A stretch of 45,000 nt of DNA from Chrysomallon squamiferum (taxonomy: Eukaryota > Mollusca > Gastropoda > Neomphalida > Peltospiridae): NCBI GenBank assembly GCA_012295275.1, contig CM022671.1:6324065-6369064 (forward strand). Direction: 5' to 3'. Positions 14,501 through 21,403 of this stretch are shown piece by piece. Made by a program: the position numbers and the translations under genes. The notes below the pieces were generated by a model. The model was not told the origin of the DNA, made no database searches, and saw only the letters and a program-made list of their open reading frames with translations. Position 1 is the first letter of the stretch; each line of letters opens with the position of its first letter.

Positions 14501-15747
14501 CAAAATATTTATAATGATACTTAAAATAAATATAATAAACACAATATTTATAATAATACTTAAAATAAATATAATAAACACAATATTTATAATGATACTT
14601 AAAATAAATATAAACACAATATTTATAATAATACTTAAAATAAATATAATAAACACAATATTTATAATAATACTAAAAATAAATATAATAAACACAATAT
14701 TTATAATAATACTTAAAATATATATAATAAACACAATATTTATAATAATACTTAAAATAATAATAAACACCATATTTATAATAATACTTAAAATAAATAT
14801 AATAAAACACAATATTTACAATAATACTTAAAAACAATAATTGTGACAAATGATGACAAATACAGCAATAACATTTAAAATAAAACAATTCTCTAATAAT
14901 ACCTAAAATAAATATAATAAACACAGTATTTATAAAAATACTTAAAAAACTCAATAATTACAGTAAGATAATAAACAATAATTGTAATAACACCTAAAAC
15001 AAGCAGAATTATTATAATAATACTTAAGTAAAATACAATAAGTATTAAAAAACATCCTAAAATAAAGACAGTAATTAAATTAATATTGAAATATGAAGTA
15101 CTGGTTAAGTTTTAAAACAAAAAACAAATAATAAAAATCTAATGAATACAATTATCTGTAACTGAACAGATTTTTTTGTTGTTTATGTAAATATATATAC
15201 ACTGAACACAGAATAGAAGAAAACAAATTTAAAATACTATTACATATAGACAGTTTTGCTGATTATTTAATTATTTCTATTTTACCTAATGTCATATTGG
15301 CTGTTGACTTAGTACAGGAGACAGAGTCAGAGGTTAGACCGGGAAAAAAGGACTCAGCTTTGTACACTGCTGTTGATGATTGGCTGCAGTAATCTTGCAC
15401 GTTCATTCCTTTTTTTTTAAAAAAAAAAATACCAGTTATTAGAAATAAAGTGGATATTTTAATTAAAATATTATTAGAAATAATTTAACAAGGTTTATTA
15501 TGTTGTAAAAAATCATTTATTTGTGTTTTTTTTAGAAAAAAATAACTAATTAAAGAGTGATTCATAAACCATAACTAGTAAAATATTTGAATATCTCTTT
15601 TAACTAATATTTAATATTTTAATTTTTAAAATCTTGTTAAAGGAAAATTTTTAAAAATTAAATATACACGAAAGAAAAATAATTAATGATAATAATAACA
15701 ACAACAACAACAATCATAGTAATGAAAATAACAACAATCATAATGAT

Positions 15748-15783
<36 letters not shown>

Positions 15784-16853
15784 CATAATAATATAATAAA
15801 AATATCAACAATCGTAATTATGATAATAATAACAATCATAATAATAATAATAATCATAATAATGATAATAACAATCATAATAATAATAATTATAATCATA
15901 ATAATAATAATGATGATGATGATGATGATAAGATAAAAATAAACACAAACCTAATTTAATTCCTGGAACATACGAGTCAGTGAGAAACTGTCCGTTCAGT
16001 TCAACGTTCTTCTTGTTTAACAGCTCGAGAGCCCACCGCACAGCTTCATACGACTGCATGTCTGAAATTCATACATTAGTTTACTCACATTAAAAAAAAT
16101 ATACAACTTATTTATTCAAAAAAAATGACATGTACACACGTTTTATGTGTGTGGAAAACACACCAAATTTATTTATTTATTTAAAAATGAAGAAAAAAAA
16201 AAAAAGAAGATAAAAAAGAAATAATAATAACATTCACATCTCCAAATTCTTTCAGCGACAATCAGTAGGAAAGAGAGAGATTGTTGTGTTTTATGTAAGT
16301 AATAGTTAAATATTTGTAAATGTGAGGCCACACAGAGCTGAACATAAAGGAACAATAATGAGAGAAAATACAGCTGAATGTTTTAAGAAGTTACTGGCTG
16401 GGTCAATGAGTGGGGCTGATATTGTAATACCAAGCTGTAACTCATTCTGATTAAATGATACACATTATACACAGACTTAAACTCAAAACTTACATACACA
16501 AACACGCCACACTTACAAATATACACTGAGAAACAGTTACAAAGAGGCTTGCCCACAGTGACAGACAGACAGACAGACACACATAATGATACAGTGTTCT
16601 CAAAACCATAAAATATCATAAAACCATAAAATATCAATATTATCTCAGTATTACCGTCTCCAATTTCACCACACCCATAGCCCTGGGATCCCTGCCTGTG
16701 CATTGAGAAGACACCACCTATGACAGCGTCTGCTCCTTTCTGAATGAATGTCTCTGTCTCTGTAGCACTGCAAGTCTGTCGCTCCATCTTCCCCTCCCCC
16801 TCGGCTCCTTGAGTCACCAACACAACCAGCACCAGACTGGATAACCAGTTCAT
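2471..16853 (-). CDS. Gene A: giant class C GPCR-like receptor with five Venus-flytrap domains
   Basis: Thirteen inferred coding exons on the minus strand, in transcription order: 16853-16655, 16061-15951, 15408-15286, 14328-14162, 13819-12895, 12397-10928, 10677-9253, 8869-8698, 8573-7252, 6847-5348, 5078-4001, 3602-2610, 2526-2471. All junctions have GT/AG borders and compatible phases; the sum is about 3,179 codons if one extra base in the fifth exon is discounted. Order of domains: signal peptide, VFT1 (about 1-508), VFT2 (509-998), VFT3 (999-1473), VFT4 (1474-1971), VFT5 (1972-2471), 7TM (about 2495-2815), repeat tail. Inferred role: plasma-membrane receptor sensing small ligands (amino-acid-like or modified) through a stack of extracellular clamps. 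Normal family members have one VFT. Gene B, 4 kb upstream, has the same plan. Separate genes are unlikely, because internal modules lack start codons, signal peptides and stops. The ligand is unknown. Confidence 0.85.
2610..3602 (-). CDS. Gene A, exon 12: cytoplasmic tail with a 16-residue tandem repeat
   Basis: The exon enters in phase 1 as GNDYDYASVYGRQYDNAPRL, a Tyr-rich juxtamembrane segment. A His/Gln/Ser-rich stretch follows, then about 14 tandem units of 15-17 residues (plus-strand about 2730-3390) with consensus S-E-G-A-T-V-x-V-(S/T)-G-D-S-Q-x-x-H. Three central units (about 2846-2990) are nearly identical at DNA level with a 48-nt period; outer units diverge and the last two change to DDPAVFISGES and GDPAVFVLNEG. 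After the repeats comes PHGVETSEIIVHPGGETQRI and VVVKG before a GT donor at 2609. The consensus predicts short beta-strands separated by polar turns. I do not recognise it as a named repeat. Gene B lacks it, so it arose or expanded in A only. Readthrough would end in a few Phe and a stop. Confidence 0.75.
2730..3390 (-). repeat. Coding 48-nt tandem repeat in the gene A tail
   Basis: About 14 units encoding the SEGATVxVTGDSQPYH-type 16-mer. Three adjacent units near 2846-2990 are almost identical in DNA, showing recent expansion; the flanking units are older and more diverged. Confidence 0.85.
4001..5078 (-). CDS. Gene A, exon 11: juxtamembrane linker and class C seven-helix domain
   Basis: It starts with IGYYKSGLTLNKTLYYG and a last three-cysteine linker (CPSGSSCQC), then a Ser/Gly stretch and SYFDVLTGKTYNIP. 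Seven hydrophobic helices follow: TM1 from IWALVVATLAG, TM2 GYILCFGIILLYGLVFAF, TM3 FALGFVYALCYSALFVK, TM4 GFFMIVLLLVAVQVIIC, TM5 LGLVLSLIYVMILIILC, TM6 WILGIAVLSVPTWVIW, TM7 VAIGLLINATIMLLCGP. The class C disulfide pair is present (QICGLRRF at the top of TM3 and PRCTPID in loop 2). LRRF...CYSALFVK is a general class C signature; the TM5-TM7 text (DxGLVLSxIYVM and the Arg-Asp before TM7) recalls the GPRC5/BOSS branch more than mGluRs. The usual full cysteine-rich domain is absent. The exon ends EYEKERG in phase 1 before GTGAGA; intron retention would give a short stop-terminated tail. Confidence 0.9.
5348..6847 (-). CDS. Gene A, exon 10: linker and VFT domain 5 (membrane-proximal)
   Basis: A single 500-codon exon, phase 0-0. 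It begins IGSYNDTDYLKLWIQYG with linker cysteines CRVKDACQC, a longer spacer (residues about 33-60), then LNLVYVGAVHDKDPNNAFRCG. Family landmarks: HFQQIMAFFYAIELVNKD, LGGLVLDTCNQPMRLGQD, ITTLSPAATSVELSNK, YFLRTVPPDNIQ, FGWTYATVVYTESVYGQS, GANVVILFVEP, RFVWLASDYWG and DDWFEEFYQTIHNC. It ends YRNAEIDRYIYQQ before GTAATG. This is the module directly attached to the 7TM exon through one more three-cysteine linker. In gene B the equivalent domain is strongly diverged in the hinge, while here ATS and RTVPPD are intact. Confidence 0.88.
7252..8869 (-). CDS. Gene A, exons 8-9: linker and VFT domain 4 (most mGluR-like)
   Basis: Exon 8 (8698-8869, 57 codons plus one base) carries VGTYWNQLNLTES, the three-cysteine linker CGDECREIC and IYGDIYFV. 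A phase-1 intron interrupts the first strand. Exon 9 (7252-8573) continues GLFDIHHRG, GYQLLEAFNFALEYVNNKKG, LLPGVDIGGIGLDVCQN, IPQITYGATSLELQN, YRYFLRSVPADDKQARAI, VVVLFVDDP, TSWFLEAFQEAHQC and YVINAVFSAAIGVHNAL. The hinge motif resembles the mGluR signature (IxYxATS followed by YFLRxVPxDxxQARAM), so this module is the best candidate for retained amino-acid-type ligand binding. That is an inference from remembered mGluR motifs. Gene B VFT4 has the same extra intron at the same place and phase. Confidence 0.87.
9055..9175. repeat. TATG/TG-type microsatellite in gene A intron 7
   Basis: Mixed TATG, TACG and TG units in the intron between the VFT3 and VFT4 exons. No function visible. Confidence 0.85.
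9253..10677 (-). CDS. Gene A, exon 7: linker and VFT domain 3
   Basis: A single 475-codon exon, phase 0-0, starting KMQYTVSTRQVSKYE. The three-cysteine linker reads CPYFCPEC. The VFT starts at YIDGDVIILAVADVHRQG and PFSCG, then GFQYTEAFKFAIDYINSG, LGGLLLDGC, FPVVSPAATSPVLMDKK, LFRTVPSDKHIAMAM, MGWTHVMTLN, NPWLAEYYEKVKGC and STINAVFALAQGIDQ. It ends SVSKGSVPHKV before GTGAGT. The region aligns in order with gene B VFT3 (shared features: GFQ, NSGK, FPVVSP/IPVVSP, AMAMVxLAxS), which supports positional orthology. It is an extracellular module with no signal peptide of its own. The ligand cannot be predicted: the ATS motif is kept, but the tip residues differ from mGluR. Confidence 0.88.
10928..12397 (-). 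CDS. Gene A, exon 6: linker and VFT domain 2
   Basis: A single open 490-codon exon, phase 0 at both ends. It opens with IGSYVNKYLDINVN, the position where class C receptors pass from VFT to cysteine-rich region, then a mini linker with three cysteines (PCPSTGCKPC). The VFT itself starts at YIHGDIVINGIFTLHNQG and PFTCG. Family landmarks follow: AMQAFVYALENV, LGGLAFDDCSN, HPVVGYASTSSLLDD, YPYYLRVNPG, FKWFYVQTVVV, NPWFKEWYEVVHQC and VIDAVYAVAYGLDKTLIQLC. The domain end is YDIYNYHRNSNNYIL, directly before the donor. Length is normal for one VFT plus a short linker. The YASTSS loop keeps the Ser/Thr pattern that contacts the amino-acid backbone in mGluRs, but the VPPD-type hinge is changed to VNPG. 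It matches gene B VFT2 in position and phase. Confidence 0.88.
12711..12900. repeat. 30-bp tandem repeat containing the gene A intron 5 splice donor
   Basis: Five clear copies plus degenerate ones of a unit reading TTACCTTTCTAAATTACTGT ACAATGTAYA (20 + 10 nt). On the minus strand each carries AGAAAG|GTAATRTAC, the same sequence as the true donor of exon 5 at 12895. The repeat evidently grew by duplication of the exon end and donor. Confidence 0.85.
12895..16853 (-). CDS. Gene A, exons 1-5: signal peptide and VFT domain 1
   Basis: The ATG at 16853 starts a hydrophobic signal peptide (MNWLSSLVLVVLVTQG). Exon 1 (16655-16853) carries the class C opening motif VIGGVFSMHRQG followed by GYGCG. Exon 2 (15951-16061) has the helix MQSYEAVRWALELLN and ends in PGIKLG. 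Exon 3 is 15286-15408. Exon 4 (14162-14328) holds FDIPVISFSSTVSELS and YPTFMRTVPPD. Exon 5 (12895-13819) holds the lobe-2 half with NPWFQKWYEKRNDC and HAVYAYARAL. The first three introns are phase 1; introns 4 and 5 are phase 0. The reading frame slips by one base between 13771 and 13777, where one extra base is present: the exon is 925 nt but should be 924 to keep phase. Protein similarity to gene B resumes at once (YTDNTYGRSSFEE). The intron 3 acceptor and intron 5 donor both lie inside tandem repeats. Confidence 0.78.
13831..14140. repeat. Degenerate (AAT/AAC)n tract in gene A intron 4
   Basis: Fills most of the intron between exons 4 and 5 and leaves very little ordinary intron sequence. 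Confidence 0.9.
14319..14830. repeat. 39-bp minisatellite starting at the gene A intron 3 splice acceptor
   Basis: About 12 copies of a unit built on AATAATACTTAAAATAAAT then ATAATAAACACAATATTTAT. The first copy includes the acceptor of exon 4 (minus ATTTATTTTAG). Because 39 is divisible by three, long spurious reading frames appear on both strands. Confidence 0.85.
15690..15935. repeat. (AAT/ATC/ATG)n tract in gene A intron 2
   Basis: Interrupted trinucleotide repeat ending in (GAT)n, 16 nt from the exon 2 donor. Confidence 0.9.
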
Positions 16854-16858
16854 TTTGT

Positions 16859-16887
16859 CTAATAATAATAATAATAATAATAATAAC

Positions 16888-16936
<49 letters not shown>

Positions 16937-17085
16937 GCAATACTAATAAAAATAGTAGTAGTAGTAATAATAACAATAATAATAATAATAGCAATAATAA
17001 TAACTATAAAATAGTAGTAGCAATAACAATAACAACAATAATAATGATGATAATAACAACAACAATGATGATGGTGGTAATGATG
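16859..17085. repeat. (AAT)n tract directly upstream of the gene A start codon
   Basis: On the minus strand this reads (TTA)n and stops at TTAG, 5 nt before the ATG. It is therefore either 5' leader or the end of a 5' UTR intron. Confidence 0.9.
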
Positions 17086-17141
17086 TACTAGTTTGTCTGA
17101 TGATATATTTAATATGCCAGTGAGATTTGAAGACTGAACCT

Positions 17142-17152
17142 CATATATATAC
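17142..17152 (-). promoter_or_regulatory. Gene A candidate TATA element
   Basis: On the minus strand AGTATATATATGAGG lies about 290 nt upstream of the gene A start codon, with a CRE-like TGACATCA just upstream (about 17159-17166). The AG immediately before the leader (ACAAAATG, 16858) follows a (TTA)n tract that could serve as the pyrimidine-poor acceptor of a 5' UTR intron. No matching donor was found, so this is tentative. Confidence 0.25.
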
Positions 17153-17301
17153 TGGCTATGATGTCACAACAACTGCACCAAAAGTTAATTTTGCTATTTC
17201 TTAACTATCAGACTGAGATTATTTGTGTAATTGTAATAATCTTGAATTTTGTCTTTTTTCTCTATATATTTAATTAATTGTTATTTATTTTATTATATTA
17301 A

Positions 17302-17305
<4 letters not shown>

Positions 17306-17338
<33 letters not shown>
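17306..17338. repeat. Poly(T) run
   Basis: About 31 T residues upstream of gene A; possibly a retroelement tail remnant on the minus strand, but no body is recognisable. Confidence 0.9.
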
Positions 17339-17582
17339 ACGTTTTAATAATGAAATATTCAATGCTATCAAAGTGTTAACAAATTTTAAAACTATTTTTA
17401 AAAAGTAAATTAGGATTTACTAAAAGTCTATGGCTGAGTAATGGAGCAAAATTATTACAAAGTTTAGTAATTAATAACAACCAGATTTACCCTCATTGAA
17501 ACTGTGCTCAGTTGCAATTTTCAGACTGAATATTTAATATTTTGTTCATGCAATCAACGACCCGAATGGGCCAAGAACTACC

Positions 17583-17913
17583 TCAGAAACTGGGCATGGC
17601 AGGGTATATTCCAGTGAAATATGCCGCTCCCACCTTTAATGTCACAGACGCTGTTATGAATACATAAGAAAATACCCCATGTGCAATAAATTGTATAAAA
17701 ATTCATTAATGACAATGTAAGAAAATAAATTAAGTCAACGTTACTTTTAACTTTATGTTTTATTCCAAATCGCACGATATTTACCAGCACCTGTCCCCGA
17801 ATCAGAAAATCGTCAGGGACATCTCGACAGACAAACTGTTTTCTGGGTGTAAGCACCAGTGTGTGCCTGTCCAGAAATAGCTTATTCCAACGGCATTCAC
17901 AATATCGCTTCAT
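17583..17913 (-). CDS. Candidate small two-exon gene, function unknown
   Basis: The ATG at 17913, preceded by an in-frame TAA, opens a 43-codon exon (17785-17913) beginning MKRYCECRWNKLFLDRHTLV and ending DDFLIRGQVL before GTAAATATC. A phase-0 acceptor (CATTAAAG at 17634) could join a 17-codon exon, VGAAYFTGIYPAMPSF then TGA. The total would be 59 aa. Base and codon composition of the first exon are coding-like, unlike the flanking AT-rich DNA, and a canonical ETS-type motif (CCGGAAGT, 17986-17993) lies about 75 bp upstream, as in many housekeeping promoters. I do not recognise the protein. It could instead be the first exon of a transcript spliced elsewhere, or a chance ORF. It sits between receptor genes A and B on the same strand. 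Confidence 0.35.
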
Positions 17914-17985
17914 TATGCTGAATTACTTGATCCACCGAACAAACCTGTCCAACAAGTTTATGTTTTTATTTTTATTTTTAGAATG

Positions 17986-17993
17986 CCGGAAGT
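17986..17993. promoter_or_regulatory. ETS-like motif CCGGAAGT
   Basis: Exact match to the common ETS/GABP core, in an otherwise AT-rich stretch about 75 bp upstream of the candidate small gene. It may mark a CpG-poor housekeeping promoter; occupancy is unknown. Confidence 0.3.
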
Positions 17994-18152
17994 CGCAATA
18001 TCAGTAAACTTGTTTATAATAACCGATTTATGTTCTGAACTAAACTCGTAACCCACGTTTGGATGGAAGACGTCTAATTTATCAAATTACTTTAAATATT
18101 TTTATATTGATAGTTTTATTTTATTTATTTATTGATTCATTTGTTTGTTTGT

Positions 18153-18219
<67 letters not shown>

Positions 18220-18341
18220 CAACGACAATAGTATTAAGTAAGTAATTTTGCTTTATGTTTTTGTGATAGCCCAATATATTTATTAAAACAGAATTATTTT
18301 TATATTTTTAATTATTAATTTCTCATTTTCCTCTTACTTCA

Positions 18342-18343
<2 letters not shown>

Positions 18344-18407
<64 letters not shown>
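18344..18407. repeat. (CT)n microsatellite
   Basis: About 28 CT units. Confidence 0.95.
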
Positions 18408-18409
<2 letters not shown>

Positions 18410-18458
18410 CTGTCCCTATTTCCAGTTTTTCAGTTTTTCAGATTTTTATTAAATACAT

Positions 18459-18516
18459 ATACACACACATACATACATACTACAAACATATTACAGACAT
18501 GCATGCATACATACAA

Positions 18517-18567
<51 letters not shown>

Positions 18568-18602
18568 TACATGCATGCATACATACACACACACATACAT
18601 AC
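18459..18602. repeat. CA/CATA compound microsatellite
   Basis: Interleaved (CATA)n and (CA)n with a (CA)15-type core. Confidence 0.9.
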
Positions 18603-18709
18603 ATATATTATGTGTGTGTATACATGTTTCAATGTTTCAAATATATGTACATTTGTGTATATTATGTAAATTATTTTGTATGGTAGTGTCTGAATGTATA
18701 ATACATGCA

Positions 18710-18758
<49 letters not shown>

Positions 18759-20097
18759 CTTTATATGCATACACAAGCAGCTCACCCATACACTTGAAAA
18801 TGATATATTTGTGTATGTCTTGACATGTCTGTGTAATTTTTATGTGCATATGTGCTGCTTGTATATGTATATAAAATGACACACATAGACACACAAACAT
18901 TGCGCACATACACAAATACACACAAACATATTGAAAGACTGTCTGACACTGATACATCAGCTGGTTTCTTCCTAGTCTCCGTTTCAAAACATAATAATTA
19001 TTTATAAAAAACATACTGAGGTAATGTTACTATTTTCATCATAGAGATGATGGAAACATCTAACTGTAAAAATGTGAAGCTGTAGAAATTCATGATAGCT
19101 GAGTGTAATGTAAAGTTGAACTCAGTGACTGCTTTTAAAAGGGTATAAACTGTTATTTTTTATTTATTTATTTATTCATTTGTCCATTAATGCATTCTAT
19201 TTATTTATCCCATTCATTTATTCATTACACTGATGTTTGTTCATTTGTTTATCATTTATTTATTGTAGCTCATTTATTCATTACATTTGTTTGTTCATTC
19301 ATTTATTTTATTCATTCATTCACTTTTTGAAATCAAAAACAAGAAATGGTACAAGTATAAAAATATTTATTCACAAAAACCTGTACATTATTTCAATAGT
19401 TTATATATAAAAAACAAGTAAATGTACATACATTGAAAACTCTCAGTATAAAATGTTTTCTACAGAAATATATATTTTTATATTACTCGGTCTAAATTCA
19501 TTCCTTGAACTACATTCTAAAATATGTTTGTTTTATTTTTAATTGATTATAATTTACAGATGATATTTTATATCTTTGAGATTTAAAAAAAATAAACCAG
19601 AAACTGTTATCCTCAAACACTGTGTGTATGCATGCATGTGAGTCTGTGTGTCTGTCTGTTTGTCTGTCTCTGTGCAAGCTTTTAATCATTTATTCTTCAA
19701 TTTGTTCTTTCACAGTGTTGTGTGAAAAACAGAGAAATCTCTTCACACTTTGTTTTTTCACTTTTATGTATAAAAATTTGTCATGCCACACATTTTTCAT
19801 AAATGTGTTGATTAATGTGATGACTGCATCACTTCATTCAGAAATAAACTCTAGTTTCCTGGCAGGTGACAAATGTTAAAAATGTATTTATTCGGTTCAG
19901 ACGTAACTTGAGAAAGATACAATTTTACAAACTGATGTAAAGTATGCATGTCAAGGCCAGACAAAAATAATTATTTAAGTTACCAAAACATTTTCAATGT
20001 TTAATATACATTTTACCTACGTAAATACTTAAAACTCTTAAAAGACTGAGTATTTATAAATTTTAAAGTTGTGAAAAATAATTTTGTTAAATTTATA

Positions 20098-20139
<42 letters not shown>

Positions 20140-20344
20140 AGTACAAACTGTTTCTTTTAAAAAAAATCCTTTTTATAACTCAGATTTTTCTTACAGCAGT
20201 TTTCAGTTTGTTAGCAAATGTCCTTGTATAAAAAAGCTGGTGTATTCATCTTAATGTTTCAATAATCTGTTCAGGAAAATTGCTTTTCTTTCATAAATTA
20301 ATCTAAATATTATTTTCACACATCCAGTCTCCCTGTTTAATTTT

Positions 20345-20470
20345 TAAAATGTTTCTAATACAGTTTATTGTAGTTGAAAGAGAACAGAATACAGTCTAGC
20401 ACATCTCTCTTCACCTATAAATATCATCAATGTTCATAAGCCGCTGTGTTTTCTTAGTCTAACATACATT
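20345..20470 (-). other. Gene B, candidate 3' UTR exon with poly(A) signal
   Basis: A T14-CAG acceptor at 20471 follows the donor at 20974. The exon then reads about 100 nt to CAATAAACTG, with AATAAA at 20364-20369 on the minus strand. This is a plausible mRNA end. A second AATAAA at 19366-19371 in otherwise unique sequence (19.35-20.34 kb) could give a longer form. Confidence 0.4.
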
Positions 20471-20635
20471 CTGAAAAAAAAAAAAAAATAATATATAAAT
20501 AACAGTAAGTACATTTCAAATATAGTTTTTACATTTTTTGTGAATAAAATAAAAATCACTTATAGTAATTTCAATGTGCAGCAATGTATTATTCATATTT
20601 TTAAATGAATATTATATAGTTGTAACACATGTGCA

Positions 20636-20762
20636 TACACACACATACACACACACACACACACACACAGAGAGACAGAGAGAGAGAGAGAGAGAGATTT
20701 TAACATAAAATTATATACAAAGAGATAAAACATCACAATTTATTTTTATTTCATCCAGTATT

Positions 20763-20838
<76 letters not shown>

Positions 20839-20867
20839 ATAGTAACAGTAACAATATTAATATTTAT

Positions 20868-20910
<43 letters not shown>
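20636..20910. repeat. Compound (CA)n-(GA)n, (TC)n and (AAT)n cluster in the gene B 3' UTR intron
   Basis: (CA)n then (GA)n at 20636-20697, a long (TC)n at 20766-20838, (AAT)n at 20870-20910. Confidence 0.9.
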
Positions 20911-20913
<3 letters not shown>

Positions 20914-20974
20914 CAACAACAATAATAGCAGCAGCAAGAACCACAACAACAACACAATTAACAAGTGTAATTAC

Positions 20975-21102
20975 CTGTGTCTATATTTTTGCTCAGAAGC
21001 CAACGTCTGAGTCTTGTTTGGATTCTTGTCTCTGATACTCGTAAAAATGTGGATCATAGGCCTCATTTGTGTACACATCACTGAAGCCATTTTGATAGGA
21101 TA
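20975..21102 (-). CDS. Gene B, exon 12: Tyr-rich cytoplasmic tail, stop codon and start of 3' UTR
   Basis: Acceptor TTTTCAG, phase 1, encodes VSYQNGFSDVYTNEAYDPHF then YEYQRQESKQDSDVGF and a TGA at 20993-20995. The start of the tail parallels gene A exon 12 (NDYDYASVYGRQYDN): both place several tyrosines right after the seventh helix region, candidate phosphorylation or adaptor sites. A good donor (CAG, then GTAATT) lies 18 nt after the stop, so the 3' UTR seems to contain an intron. The stop is closer than 50 nt to that junction, so nonsense-mediated decay would not be expected. Confidence 0.75.
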
Positions 21103-21360
21103 CTGAAAATAAAACATTTATTTTAAACATTATTGATAATGTTGTAAAGTTCTAAAATGTGTGTCCTAAACAGCAACATATTTATTTTAAAACTTTAAAA
21201 CTTTCGTCATTTAGCGATTCTTAAAATGTCATCACCATTTTCTGATAGCAGATTACTAAATTTTTGTTTTAACCCTTAAAATAATTAGTGACAAAATATT
21301 AATAACTGTTCTAACTGTTACCATGGCAAAACTTGTACAGACATTTCTATGGAAAATATT

Positions 21361-21403
<43 letters not shown>

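Larger units (their letters stand above)
18062..20344. other. Repeat-rich spacer between gene B and gene A
   Basis: It holds (AAT)n 18152-18216, (CT)n 18344-18407, CA/CATA repeats 18459-18602, (TG)n 18715-18755, TTTA/TTCA repeats 19155-19325 and poly(A) 20106-20134. The unique stretch 19.35-20.34 kb may be a longer gene B 3' UTR. No coding exon is supported. Confidence 0.6.

Noticed and set aside
13760-14812. Long reading frame of mostly Leu/Ile/Val on the minus strand
   Set aside because: It runs through the 39-bp minisatellite and (AAT)n tract, whose periods are divisible by three. Only the 14162-14328 segment and the start of exon 5 are genuine exons.
18480-19014. Frames rich in Thr-His or Cys-Val on both strands
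   Set aside because: Products of (CA)n/(TG)n microsatellites.
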